Of a stretch of 30,048 nt of DNA, positions 8,168-16,648 are shown one piece after another. Source of the stretch: an uncultured Prevotellaceae bacterium (GTDB lineage Bacteria; Bacteroidota; Bacteroidia; Bacteroidales; Muribaculaceae). A program made the position numbers and the translations under genes. The DNA lies in NCBI GenBank assembly GCA_947254205.1, contig CAMYCE010000014.1, positions 1 through 30,048 on the forward strand, given 5' to 3'. The notes beneath the pieces are model-generated. The model was not told the origin of the DNA, did no database searches, and worked only from the letters and a program-made list of their open reading frames with translations. How positions within the stretch are numbered: position 1 is the stretch's first letter; every line of letters begins with the position of its first letter.

Positions 8168-8215
8168 AACCAGCTTGAAGGTTAAATCATGAAACCTTCA
8201 AGCCGGTTTCCTTTT
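8168..8215 (+). terminator. Terminator after the OmpA-like gene
   Basis: CTTGAAGGTT (8174-8183) pairs perfectly with AACCTTCAAG (8193-8202) around a short loop. AACC at 8168-8171 pairs with GGTT just outside. A T-rich CCTTTT follows. This is a classic intrinsic terminator 60 bases after the stop codon. Confidence 0.7.
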
Positions 8216-8400
8216 AACCCCAATCGGTCATTAGGTTTCTTTGTTTTTGTCAAATTATTTTGAGTAATTTTTGATTGATTTTGAGGGCGTTTAGCGGGCT
8301 AAACAACCGAAAAAGCAGTCAAAAAGAACCAAAATAAATGATAAAGGCAAGGAAAAGCCTAAGATATTTTCTTATTGCGACCTAATGACCGATTTGGGTT
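8216..8400. repeat. 185-bp element bounded by 21-bp inverted repeats
   Basis: The left arm 8216-8236 (AACCCCAATCGGTCATTAGGT) and the right arm 8380-8400 are reverse complements with one mismatch. Fifteen bases, 8222-8236 against 8380-8394, are perfect. The 143-base interior is AT-rich, has no ORF of note, and contains a small perfect hairpin GTTTAG-cggg-CTAAAC. It lies between the terminator of the OmpA-like gene and the promoter of the protease gene. It could be a miniature mobile element, a structured RNA, or an invertible DNA segment. No target duplication is certain. Confidence 0.55.
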
Positions 8401-8468
8401 TAATACTAAAATGTAATATTTTTCTTATTTATTGAGCTTAGAAAGCTGTAAATTTGTTTCACTTATCG

Positions 8469-8500
8469 TTGCCTTAATACCTGTTTTTTATGTAAATTTG
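8469..8500 (+). promoter_or_regulatory. Promoter of the subtilisin-like protease gene
   Basis: TTG (8469-8471), a 21-base spacer and TAAATTTG (8493-8500) match the Bacteroidetes promoter. A second TAAATTTG at 8449-8456 may be an alternative -7 box. The roughly 90-base leader contains CTATGCTA (8522-8529) and its complement TAGCATAG (8547-8554), a possible leader hairpin. Confidence 0.55.
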
Positions 8501-8598
8501 CAACCCTTAATATCGTGATGACTATGCTATTGATATGCTTGTTCATTAGCATAGAGGCTTTTGCGTGAAAGAAAATTACTTTAACTAAACAAATAGCA

Positions 8599-10881
8599 AT
8601 GAAAAAGGTTTTACTACTTTTGGCAGTGTTGTGCTCAAGTGTGATGCAAGTGCATGCAGTCGATAAACTCTCGGCATCAACTCACTTGTTTCTCCAAGAA
8701 ATGAAACAGGGCACTGCTTTCTCCACTACAACAGGAGTGAAGACAAAAATGTTTGCCAATAATGCAAGCAACTATTTCAATGGACATCGGCGTTTAGACG
8801 ACAATCGTTATGTCGCTCGTGCCAATATGGTTGATGGTGTGCTCAGGGTTAATGCTTTTATAGGCCTTAATGGAACATCGATCGACGAACTTGAAAAAAT
8901 GGGAGTAAAGGTGATGTGTCGTTTCAAAGGATTTGTCACGGCCTCTATCCCAGTCGATAAAATTGAGCAGTTGGCGTCTTTAACTTCGGTGTCGCGTGTG
9001 CAAGTGGCCACCATGATGCGCCTGCAAACCGATAGTGCTCGCAGTGCAACTGCTGTGAACAAGGTGCTTGAAGGAGTGAAAAATGGGCTTGACAAAAACT
9101 ATGACGGATCAAATGTGGTAGTGGGCATAATCGACACCGGTATCGACCCACAACACAAAGCATACACCGATGATGGTGGCAAATCGCGCATTAAGCGACT
9201 CTATCAAGTGAAGGAAGACCCTTCGAGCTACTATGGCTCGCTCAAGGAATACTATTACACCGACTCGGCACTCATCACCACTATCGATGCCGATACTCGC
9301 AATGAGTCGCATGGCACCCACACCAGCACCACCGCTGCCGGCAAGCGCATGAAAACTAAATATGGTTATTATTGTGGCATAGCTCCAGGAAGTGACATCT
9401 ACTTGTGTGGACTTTCAACGCTTGAAGATGTGTATATTGCCAACTCGGTGAAATATATCACCGCCTATGCCGATAGTGTGAAGAAACCATGCGTGATTAG
9501 CATTAGCTTGGGTGGCATGGGCGGAGCCCATGATGGTCAAGACTTTATGAGCAAAGCCTATAATGAGGCTTGTGAAAAGCCTGGACACATTGTTGTGCTT
9601 GCAGCTGCCAATTCTGGCGACCAAAACATGTATGCTTTCAAAGAAAATGTTTCAAAATCCAATCCCTTGGCCACAAAATATGTGAGCAAGTATTATTCGC
9701 AAAAGGGCGATAATTTCTATGTCGATGGCATGGCAAGTGCATGGGCACGCACACCCAATGTTCCTCTTGCAGTGCATAGCTACATTCTTGATGCTAAAAA
9801 CGACACCATCGTTCAAGACCTGGGAGAGGTGCACATGGTGGGTAATGCTACTGCAAAGAAAGTGATCGACGTTTCAAAATATTATAGTGCAAGTGATTAT
9901 GGTTTGGGAATGCAAGTGATGATACAACAAGATTCCGAAAATAAACGTTGCCAGGCCATTGTTGCAGTGAGTAGCCTTGTTGAGGCTGGAAGTTCAGGAG
10001 GCAGGGGAAGTCGTAGCAAGTATCGCATAGCATTCTCTATCTATCCTGCCGACTCGACAGCCACCACCAGTATTGACATGTGGGAAACCAACTACTATTG
10101 CCATTTTGAAGGAGGCAAGGTGGGGCCAATGGTGGCAACACAAGGCACCAACAAGTGCTCGGTAAGCGATGAGTGCTATGCCGATAGCGTGATCACAGTG
10201 GGCTCGTATGTGAGCCGCAACTCGTTTAAGGGTGACTTGCAAGGGTGGAGTTCTCACAATGTAGTGGGTGATATTTCTAATTTTTCGAGTTTTGTTGCTC
10301 CGGGTTATGGACCAGAGCACAAATTCACTATTCCCACGATTACGGCTCCAGGGCAAACTATTATTGCCGGTGTGAACCATTTAGACAATAAGTATTATTC
10401 TCGTTATCAAACCGATGGAGGAGAATATCAATTTGTTTGCCAAACCGATAGATATTCTCGTTTTGGCTCGATGAGTGGCACCTCGATGGCTACACCTGTT
10501 GCTGCTGGTGTTATTGCCCTGTGGTTGCAAAACAATCCAAAACTCACAGTGAGCGAGCTGCGCGACTTGTTGACCTCGACTGCCATTCACGACAAATACA
10601 CCGATGGCGAGCACAAAGCCAACTTTGGCGGTGGCAAAATCAACGCCATGGGTGGCTTTAAAGTTTCGGGCGTTGAGCATGTGAATGCAACCCCCATGCC
10701 AGCAGTGTGGGTGCGTGACGGCTACATTTTGATTGATGGCGAGGTGAGCAGTGTGGCCATCTACGACTTGCAAGGGCGTGTGGTAGCCACCAATGTGCGT
10801 GCACAGCTTGCCAAAGGCATCTACATGCTCAAGTTTGCCAACTCACATGGCAACTGGTGCACCAAAGTGCTTATAGACTAA
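8599..10881 (+). CDS. Secreted S8 subtilisin-like serine protease with C-terminal sorting domain
   Basis: The 760-residue protein has a clear signal peptide (MKKVLLLLAVLCSSVMQVHA). A prodomain-like region runs to about 150 (the ASIPVDKIEQLASLTSVSRV segment). The S8 catalytic triad is complete: Asp179 in GIIDTGIDP, His238 in ESHGTHTS, and Ser629 in MSGTSMATPVAAG, with the oxyanion Asn338 in AAANSGD. A long insert of about 290 residues separates His and Ser, as in large cell-surface subtilases. The last 70 residues (WVRDGYILIDGEVSSVAIYDLQ... GIYMLKF) look like a type IX secretion sorting domain, so the enzyme is probably exported and surface-attached or released. Substrates cannot be inferred. 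It has its own promoter and downstream inverted repeat. Confidence 0.92.
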   Translation: MKKVLLLLAVLCSSVMQVHAVDKLSASTHLFLQEMKQGTAFSTTTGVKTKMFANNASNYFNGHRRLDDNRYVARANMVDGVLRVNAFIGLNGTSIDELEKMGVKVMCRFKGFVTASIPVDKIEQLASLTSVSRVQVATMMRLQTDSARSATAVNKVLEGVKNGLDKNYDGSNVVVGIIDTGIDPQHKAYTDDGGKSRIKRLYQVKEDPSSYYGSLKEYYYTDSALITTIDADTRNESHGTHTSTTAAGKRMKTKYGYYCGIAPGSDIYLCGLSTLEDVYIANSVKYITAYADSVKKPCVISISLGGMGGAHDGQDFMSKAYNEACEKPGHIVVLAAANSGDQNMYAFKENVSKSNPLATKYVSKYYSQKGDNFYVDGMASAWARTPNVPLAVHSYILDAKNDTIVQDLGEVHMVGNATAKKVIDVSKYYSASDYGLGMQVMIQQDSENKRCQAIVAVSSLVEAGSSGGRGSRSKYRIAFSIYPADSTATTSIDMWETNYYCHFEGGKVGPMVATQGTNKCSVSDECYADSVITVGSYVSRNSFKGDLQGWSSHNVVGDISNFSSFVAPGYGPEHKFTIPTITAPGQTIIAGVNHLDNKYYSRYQTDGGEYQFVCQTDRYSRFGSMSGTSMATPVAAGVIALWLQNNPKLTVSELRDLLTSTAIHDKYTDGEHKANFGGGKINAMGGFKVSGVEHVNATPMPAVWVRDGYILIDGEVSSVAIYDLQGRVVATNVRAQLAKGIYMLKFANSHGNWCTKVLID

Positions 10882-10931
10882 GTCTTTTTCGTTGACATAG
10901 GTTTACCAATCAATATTGAGTAAACAAACGT

Positions 10932-10998
10932 GCTGAACCAATTTTGAGAATGAAAAACTGCTGAATGGTAGTTGATTAATTCACAAAGTTGGTTCAGC
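10932..10998 (+). terminator. Inverted repeat after the protease gene
   Basis: Left arm 10932-10950 and right arm 10980-10998 pair at about 17 of 19 positions (core GCTGAACCAA with TTGGTTCAGC). TTGTTGTTGTT follows. The loop is about 29 bases. It probably ends the protease transcript. Confidence 0.55.
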
Positions 10999-11011
10999 TT
11001 GTTGTTGTTAA

Positions 11012-11046
11012 CCCCAATTGATCATGATAAACTCGATTGATTGTGG
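11012..11046. repeat. Short hairpin related to the 8216 element
   Basis: CCCCAATTGATC (11012-11023) pairs with GATTGATTGTGG (11035-11046) at 11 of 12 positions counting two G-T pairs. The 18 bases from 11008 match those from 8214 at 16 positions (shared TTAACCCCAAT). It sits just upstream of parC, straight after a terminator, as the larger element does upstream of the protease gene. Confidence 0.4.
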
Positions 11047-11071
11047 CCTATGAGTTGTCGATTTTTTTGTG

Positions 11072-11079
11072 TATATTTG
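11072..11079 (+). promoter_or_regulatory. -7 box upstream of parC
   Basis: TATATTTG matches TAnnTTTG and lies 40 bases before the ATG at 11120. An in-frame GTG at 11069 would start inside this promoter, which argues for the ATG as the true start. Confidence 0.5.
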
Positions 11080-11119
11080 TGTTTTAATTTGGAAAATTAC
11101 GCACAATTCACATAGCAAC

Positions 11120-13834
11120 ATGAAAGATAACGAACTCACCCCCGATGAATTGAACGACCAACTTGGCGACGATGGTCAAGAGGCAAGTGGCTCTCATGCC
11201 CATTCAAGTTATCAAGTGCCCAAAGACAAGAAATTGCAGCTCTCGGGCATGTATGAAACATGGTTTCTCGACTATGCCAGCTATGTGATTCTGGAACGTG
11301 CCGTGCCCCACATCGAAGATGGCTTCAAGCCCGTGCAACGTCGCATCATGCACGTGATGAAAGAGAGCGACAATGGCCACTACAACAAGGTGGCAGGCAT
11401 TGTGGGCGACACCATGCACTATCACCCTCATGGCGATGCTTCAATCTACTCGGCTTTGGTGCAACTGGGGCAAAAGGGCCTGCTTGTTGACACACAAGGG
11501 AACTGGGGTAACATTCTCACAGGCGATGGAGCGGCTGCCGGGCGTTACATTGAGGCACGCCTATCGGAATTTGCCCTTGAGGTGGTTTTTGACCCTAAGG
11601 TCACCGATTGGACTTTGAGCTATGATGGCATGAACCGTGAACCCATCACATTGCCAGCCAAATATCCCTTGTTGCTGGCACAGGGAGCCGAGGGCATTGC
11701 TGTGGGACTCTCGTGCAAGATTTTGCCTCACAATTTCACCGAAATTCTCGATGCCGCCATGAGTTACCTGAAAGGGGAGGAGTTTGTGCTTTATCCCGAC
11801 TTCCCCACAGGAGGTTACATCGACGTGAACAACTATAAAGATGGCGAACGAGGAGGCAATGTGAGGGTGCGCACCAAGATTGAAAAGGTCGATAATCGCA
11901 CCTTGCTGGTGAAAGACGTGCCCTATGGCAAGACCACAAGCACCATTATCGAGTCGATACTCAAAGCTGGAGAAAAAGGTAAAATCAAGATTAAGCGTGT
12001 CGACGACAACACGGCCTCCAATGCCGAGATTATTGTGCAACTGCAGCCCGGCACGTCGAGCGACAAGGCCATAGATGCCCTCTATGCCTTCACCGATTGT
12101 GAAACAAGCATTTCGCCCTGTTGCTGTGTTATTAAAGATGAGAAACCACAGTTTCTCACAGTGAGCGATCTGTTGCGCTATAGCGTTGACAGCACCAAAG
12201 ACATTCTTGAAGCCGAGCTCAACTATCAGCGTCACGATGCTCAAGAGTCGCTGTTTTATGCCTCGCTTGAAAAGATTTTCATCGAAGAGCGCATCTATAA
12301 AGACCGCCCCTTTGAGCAAGCCAAAGACATGGATATTGCTGTGGCTCACATCGACAAGCGACTCGACCCCTATAAACCTAAATTCTATCGCGAAATCACA
12401 CGCGACGACATTTTGCGCCTGCTCGAAATCAAGATGGGGCGCATTCTCAAGTTCAATAGCGACAAGGCCAATAGCTACATAGCTATGCTCGATGAGCGCA
12501 TTGCCGACATCGACAACAAGTTGGCCCACTTGGTTGAATACACCATCGACTGGTATGCCGGTCTGAAAAAGAAATATGGCGCTCAACACCCTCGTCGCAC
12601 CATTATTCGCGACTTCGACACCATTGTTGCTTCAAAGGTGGCCGAGGCCAACGAAAAACTCTATATCAACCGTGCCGACGGTTTCATTGGCACTTCGCTC
12701 AAGAAAGATGAGCTGGTGTGCAATTGTTCTGACATCGACGACATCATCATCTTCTATAAAGATGGTAAATACAAGGTGATCAAGGTGGGCGATAAAATAT
12801 ATGTGGGCAAAAATGTGCTCTATGTCAATGTGTTTAAACGCAACGACAAGCGCACAATCTACAATGTGCTCTATCAAGATGGCAAGGGGGGCATCGTCTA
12901 CATGAAGCGTTTTGCCGTCACAGGCATCACGCGCGACAAGGAATATGACATCACCCAAGGCACCGCCGGTAGCAAGATATTGTGGTTCACAGCCAACCCC
13001 AATGGCGAGGCCGAGGTGTTGCGCATCACGCTCAAGCCCAAATATCGCCTCAAGGTGTTGCAATTCGACATCGACCTTGCCGACCTTGCCATCAAGGGCA
13101 AGCAGTCGCGAGGCAACATGGTGACCAAAAATGAAATTCACCGCATCTCGCTCAAGGAGCATGGCGTTTCGACACTGGGCGACCGTGAGGTGTGGTTTGA
13201 CCCCGATGTGTTGCGACTCAACTATGAGGCCCATGGCCATTCTTTGGGCAAGTTTAGTGGCGACGATCGTGTGCTCGTGATTATGAAAAATGGCGACTTC
13301 TACACAACCAGCAGCGATGCCAGCAACCACTATGAAGAGGGCATCTTGAAAATTGAAAAATTCAGCGATTCCAAGGTGTGGACTGCTGTTGTTGATGATG
13401 CCGATCAAGGCTACTATTATCTCAAGCGTTTCACGCTTGAAGATAGTGCTCGCAAGCAAAGCATGATTGGTGGCAATGCCGAGTCGAGGTTGCTTTTGTT
13501 GAGCGATGAAAAATATCCGCGTTTCGATGTGAAATTTGGTGGTGGCGATGCTTTTCGCGACAATCTCGTGATCGACGCCGAAGAGTTTATTGCTGTTAAA
13601 GGTTTCAAAGCCAAGGGTAAGCGAGTGTCAAACATGACCATTGAGCAGGTGCTCGAACTTGAACCGCGCGAAATGCCCAACGAGGAGCAGGCCACAACCG
13701 ATATTGCCACAGTTGATAGTGAAGACAAGATTGACTGCGATTCCGATGCCGAAATTAATCAACAACAGGTGAGAGATGAATTGACGGGACAAACACGCCT
13801 ATTTGACAACTCTAACGATGAAACCTCTCGTTAA
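11120..13834 (+). CDS. parC: DNA topoisomerase IV subunit A (type IIA topoisomerase)
   Basis: The 904-residue protein is the DNA-cutting subunit of topoisomerase IV, which separates linked daughter chromosomes. The start at 11120 is chosen because the frame's upstream GTG falls inside the promoter. Residues about 44-500 form the breakage-reunion core: YETWFLDYASYVILERAVP, DGFKPVQRRIMHVM, the quinolone-region segment HPHGDASIYSALV, and the catalytic Tyr143 in AAGRYIEARLSEF. The C-terminal half contains repeated beta-pinwheel-type blades. Bacteroidetes annotations often call this branch gyrase/topoisomerase IV subunit A. Absence of a clear GyrA box and the family wording favour ParC, though the distinction is not absolute. 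The partner subunit B is not in the window. The last 17 bases overlap the next gene, so they are co-transcribed. Confidence 0.88.
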   Translation: MKDNELTPDELNDQLGDDGQEASGSHAHSSYQVPKDKKLQLSGMYETWFLDYASYVILERAVPHIEDGFKPVQRRIMHVMKESDNGHYNKVAGIVGDTMHYHPHGDASIYSALVQLGQKGLLVDTQGNWGNILTGDGAAAGRYIEARLSEFALEVVFDPKVTDWTLSYDGMNREPITLPAKYPLLLAQGAEGIAVGLSCKILPHNFTEILDAAMSYLKGEEFVLYPDFPTGGYIDVNNYKDGERGGNVRVRTKIEKVDNRTLLVKDVPYGKTTSTIIESILKAGEKGKIKIKRVDDNTASNAEIIVQLQPGTSSDKAIDALYAFTDCETSISPCCCVIKDEKPQFLTVSDLLRYSVDSTKDILEAELNYQRHDAQESLFYASLEKIFIEERIYKDRPFEQAKDMDIAVAHIDKRLDPYKPKFYREITRDDILRLLEIKMGRILKFNSDKANSYIAMLDERIADIDNKLAHLVEYTIDWYAGLKKKYGAQHPRRTIIRDFDTIVASKVAEANEKLYINRADGFIGTSLKKDELVCNCSDIDDIIIFYKDGKYKVIKVGDKIYVGKNVLYVNVFKRNDKRTIYNVLYQDGKGGIVYMKRFAVTGITRDKEYDITQGTAGSKILWFTANPNGEAEVLRITLKPKYRLKVLQFDIDLADLAIKGKQSRGNMVTKNEIHRISLKEHGVSTLGDREVWFDPDVLRLNYEAHGHSLGKFSGDDRVLVIMKNGDFYTTSSDASNHYEEGILKIEKFSDSKVWTAVVDDADQGYYYLKRFTLEDSARKQSMIGGNAESRLLLLSDEKYPRFDVKFGGGDAFRDNLVIDAEEFIAVKGFKAKGKRVSNMTIEQVLELEPREMPNEEQATTDIATVDSEDKIDCDSDAEINQQQVRDELTGQTRLFDNSNDETSR

Positions 13835-14693
13835 AATTGCATGTAGCCTCCTTGTGGCTGAGCTTGCTCTTCCTGTGGCAATGGCCGAGCCAGCCGACAC
13901 GGCTATGACTGTGTTGCGACCGGCTTTGTCGATGTTCACTTTGAACTACGGCTCGGCCTCGTTGCGCGATAGCTACTTGTCGCCTTTGACCTATGGGGGC
14001 AGTTCGCTTGCATTGGGTTACGAGCATTTCCAAGCCACAGGTTTCAATCCCTTGCACTATGTGCGCCAATTGCAAGTGGAACTTGACTATGCCCATGTCA
14101 CTAATCGGGTGGGCAACCATGCCATGCAATCGCTCATGGTTGGGGGGCAGTGGTCGCTCATGAGGCGATGGCAAGCTGTGCCATTTTCCCACAGCCAACT
14201 CATGGTGGGTCCCATGGTTCTCATGCGAGGTGGTGCCATTTATAAACCCACCAATAGCAACAACATTGTGGCACTGCGCATGCAGGCAGCTGTGGGGGTG
14301 CAGGCCATGGCGGTGTATAACACCAGCTTGTTTCACAATCCATTGAGTCTGCGCTATGAATGCACGCTACCGGTGATGGGAGCTTTTTTCTCGCCCGACT
14401 ATGATGAGGCCTACTATGAAATATATGTGGGCAACCACAATGGTTTGGCTCATGTGGGCTGGTGGGGCAACCGTTTCGATTTTCGCCATTCGCTCACTGC
14501 CGATTGGCAGTTGGGGGCAACCATCGTGCGTTTGGGCTATCGGGGTGGCTTTGAAACATCGTGGGTGAGCCACATTGCCACTCGCCATTCCACCCATAGC
14601 CTGGTGGTGGGAGTGGGGGGTAATTTCTTGAGCCTTTCGCCTAAAAAGAAACTTTCCACGGGTGCTCGCCTTGTGTCGGCACAATATGAGTGA
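13818..14693 (+). CDS. DUF3316 family protein, probable outer-membrane or envelope protein
   Basis: The 291-residue protein starts at the ATG in the last codons of parC (17-base overlap). This start gives a signal peptide KIACSLLVAELALPVAMA. The body is rich in alternating aromatic, glycine and polar residues (LNYGSASLRDSYLSPLTYGGSSLALGYEH, LQVELDYAHV, QWSLMRRWQ), which fits an outer-membrane beta-barrel. I recall Bacteroidetes proteins of this form being named DUF3316. No function is known. Being in one unit with parC is probably a matter of shared expression rather than a topoisomerase role. It ends in AQYE, with the stop overlapping an alternative GTG start of the next gene. Confidence 0.7.
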   Translation: MKPLVKIACSLLVAELALPVAMAEPADTAMTVLRPALSMFTLNYGSASLRDSYLSPLTYGGSSLALGYEHFQATGFNPLHYVRQLQVELDYAHVTNRVGNHAMQSLMVGGQWSLMRRWQAVPFSHSQLMVGPMVLMRGGAIYKPTNSNNIVALRMQAAVGVQAMAVYNTSLFHNPLSLRYECTLPVMGAFFSPDYDEAYYEIYVGNHNGLAHVGWWGNRFDFRHSLTADWQLGATIVRLGYRGGFETSWVSHIATRHSTHSLVVGVGGNFLSLSPKKKLSTGARLVSAQYE

Positions 14694-14704
14694 AAAAAAA
14701 TGAA

Positions 14705-15745
14705 ATGATGAAGACTAAACATTTTTTGTTGCAACTCTTGGCTGGCATGTGGCTCTTGTGCATGGCCACAAGTTGCCATGAGCAAGAAGAGTTTGCCAAC
14801 ACTGCCGAAGGGAATTTTGATGCCCTGTGGACTATCATTGATGAGCACTACACCTTTTTTGCCTATAAAAATATAGACTGGAACGAGGTGGGGCGTCGCT
14901 ATCGAGCCAAAATCACTCGTGGCATCACCAATGCCGAACTCTATGACTTGTGTGGCGACATGCTCAAGGAGTTGCAAGACGGGCACACCAATCTCATCAG
15001 TGCCAGCGATGTGTCGCGCTACTGGATTTGGGAGAAACACCCCATCAACTATGATGCCCGCCTTGTCGATGAGCACTATCTTCATTTCAACTATAGGCAG
15101 AGCAGTGGCTTGAAGTATCAAATTTTGAGCAACAACTTTGGCTATTTGCGATATGGCGATTTTTCAATCAATATAGGGCAGGGCAACCTCGATGCAGTGT
15201 TCAACTACTTGGCCAGTAGCGACGGGTTGATTATCGATGTGCGCAGCAATGGCGGAGGCTATCTCACCAATGTTGAGACTCTCGTGTCGCGTTTCATTGA
15301 TCGTCGCACCCATGTGGGGGCAATCAGCCACAAGAGTGGACCCAAGCATGGCGATTTTTCTCGTCCGTTTGACTACTATTTTGAGCCTGCCAAAGGGCAC
15401 GTTCACTACAACAAACCGGTGGTGGTGCTTTGCAACCGTGGCTCGTTTAGTGCTACCAACAATTTTGTGTCGATTATGAAGCATCTGCCCCGTGTCACTA
15501 TCGTGGGCGACACCACGGGAGGCGGGTGTGGATTGCCGTTCACCAGCGAGTTGCCCAACGGCTGGGGAGTGCGCTTCTCGGCAGCAGTGATAAGCGATGC
15601 ACAGGGCAATATCACCGAGTTTGGCGTTGCTCCCCACGTCAAGATCGACATGAGCGACAACGATCGCCAGCGTGGCATCGACACCATGCTCGAAACCGCC
15701 TTTACAGTCTTAAGCTCCTCCGCAAGCAATAAAAGTTCCCTGTGA
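14705..15745 (+). CDS. S41 family peptidase lipoprotein (tricorn/CtpA-like)
   Basis: The frame opens with a GTG at 14690, but the ATG pair at 14705/14708 gives the cleaner lipoprotein signal (MWLLCMATSC), so I use 14705. The lipidated cysteine would be Cys24. The protein then has the S41 layout: an N-terminal helical part with ELQDGHTNL (His94), a middle FGYLRYGDFSI strand, LIIDVRSNGGG, and the nucleophile Ser249 in NRGSFSATN, followed by VGDTTGGGCG. The place where CtpA carries its catalytic lysine has no clear match, so a tricorn-type Ser-His arrangement is more likely. No PDZ domain is obvious. It is probably a periplasmic or outer-membrane-anchored protease. It follows the DUF3316 gene by 11 bases, likely in the same transcript. 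Confidence 0.82.
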   Translation: MMKTKHFLLQLLAGMWLLCMATSCHEQEEFANTAEGNFDALWTIIDEHYTFFAYKNIDWNEVGRRYRAKITRGITNAELYDLCGDMLKELQDGHTNLISASDVSRYWIWEKHPINYDARLVDEHYLHFNYRQSSGLKYQILSNNFGYLRYGDFSINIGQGNLDAVFNYLASSDGLIIDVRSNGGGYLTNVETLVSRFIDRRTHVGAISHKSGPKHGDFSRPFDYYFEPAKGHVHYNKPVVVLCNRGSFSATNNFVSIMKHLPRVTIVGDTTGGGCGLPFTSELPNGWGVRFSAAVISDAQGNITEFGVAPHVKIDMSDNDRQRGIDTMLETAFTVLSSSASNKSSL

Positions 15746-15816
15746 GTCGTTTTCAATATTCACGAATAATAGTTATTTTTGTGATTGTAGAGTAACCATA
15801 AAATAAACACTAAGAG

Positions 15817-16431
15817 ATGCAAGAGTTGGCCCATGTTCAATCAAAAACGATTGATGATTTTCTAAACAAAATTATTTGTGGACGATGTGAAGAGGTGATG
15901 AAAGATATTCCAGATGAATCGGTTGACTTGATCGTGACTTCTCCCCCCTATAACCTCAAAAATTCCACTGGTAATGGAATGAAAGATGGTCGAGGTGGCA
16001 AATGGTCAAAAGCTGCGCTCATTAATGGTTATGATAATTATAACGACAACATGCCCTATGATGAGTATATTGCATGGCAACGTGAGTGTTTGGCCGAAAT
16101 GTATAGAATTATAAAAGATGATGTCACGCCTTATTGGAATCTTGAAGAGATTTATGCTAAATTAAAAATTAAACTAAAAAACTGTTTCTTTGTTCTTGTA
16201 GAGGAAAAAAGAGAAGGAGGTCAAAGATTTTTCCATTTTTACAAGGCATATATGCTGAAAAATATCAAAATCGAAAATTTTATTTCAGTTTTTAAAGAAG
16301 GAAATATCGTTTTTGAATTTGATGCACGCACGGGGCATAACCATGGAACCAAGTGTCGCATCGGTGAATCGTTTATTCCCTCTTTATTTGAATCTACAAC
16401 GATTGTTTTAGATGGCCATGCGCTCCGTTAA
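15817..16431 (+). pseudogene. Fusion scar: start of a DNA methyltransferase joined to the end of a restriction enzyme
   Basis: This 204-residue frame has two unrelated parts. Residues 1-102 match the beginning of a beta-class DNA methyltransferase. IICGRCEEVMKDIPDESVDLIVTSPPYNL holds the S-P-P-Y catalytic motif IV at 42-45, followed by the usual YDEYIAWQRECLAEMYRIIKDD. At about base 16123 the sequence changes and the target-recognition and FxGxG cofactor parts are missing. Residues 103-204 (YWNLEEIYAKLKIKL, VEEKREGGQRFFHFYKAY, FDARTGHNHGTKCRIGES) resemble the C-terminal part of MvaI/BcnI-type restriction enzymes. The simplest reading is a deletion that removed the middle of a methyltransferase-endonuclease pair. 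Base composition is far more AT-rich than the neighbours, which fits horizontal transfer. It probably has no activity. The restriction-enzyme assignment is from recollection of the family pattern. Confidence 0.65.
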
Positions 16432-16476
16432 AATCTTTTTTTAAAGAAAAGATAGTGAGTTTTTGGGCAAAAGTTG

Positions 16477-16484
16477 TAACTTTG
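16477..16484 (+). promoter_or_regulatory. -7 box of tRNA-Leu(TAG)
   Basis: TAACTTTG fits the Bacteroidetes -7 consensus and lies 23 bases before the mature tRNA start, a distance expected for a short leader. Confidence 0.5.
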
Positions 16485-16507
16485 CACATGTCTAAGCAAT
16501 GTGATAT

Positions 16508-16592
16508 GCGCCTGTGGCGGAATTGGTAGACGCGCCAGACTTAGGATCTGGTGCCGCAGGGCGTGAAGGTTCGAGTCCTTTCAGGCGCACCA
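16508..16592 (+). tRNA. tRNA-Leu, anticodon TAG
   Basis: The acceptor arms GCGCCTG (16508-16514) and CAGGCGC (16582-16588) pair fully. The anticodon stem CCAGA/TCTGG encloses loop CTTAGGA, giving anticodon TAG. A long variable arm (typical of leucine tRNA) and the GGTTCGAGTCC T-loop follow. The discriminator A and an encoded CCA end at 16592. It is transcribed alone, with its own terminator. Confidence 0.95.
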
Positions 16593-16601
16593 CCTTTAAA
16601 T

Positions 16602-16648
16602 GAGATAATCAATGAGTCGCTAAAATAGCCGTTGTTTATCTCTTTTTT
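16602..16648 (+). terminator. Terminator of tRNA-Leu(TAG)
   Basis: GAGATAATCAA (16602-16612) pairs with TTGTTTATCTC (16632-16642) at 10 of 11 positions. A smaller GCTA-aaa-TAGC hairpin sits inside, and six T residues (16643-16648) follow. Confidence 0.75.

Noticed and set aside
11069..11119. GTG start for ParC
   Set aside because: The codons include the TATATTTG promoter box, and the ATG at 11120 follows a normal spacing.
11561..12589. 342-codon minus-strand ORF opposite parC, and the similar 12632-13459 ORF
   Set aside because: They are long open shadows caused by codon bias of parC, with no family signature or signal of their own.
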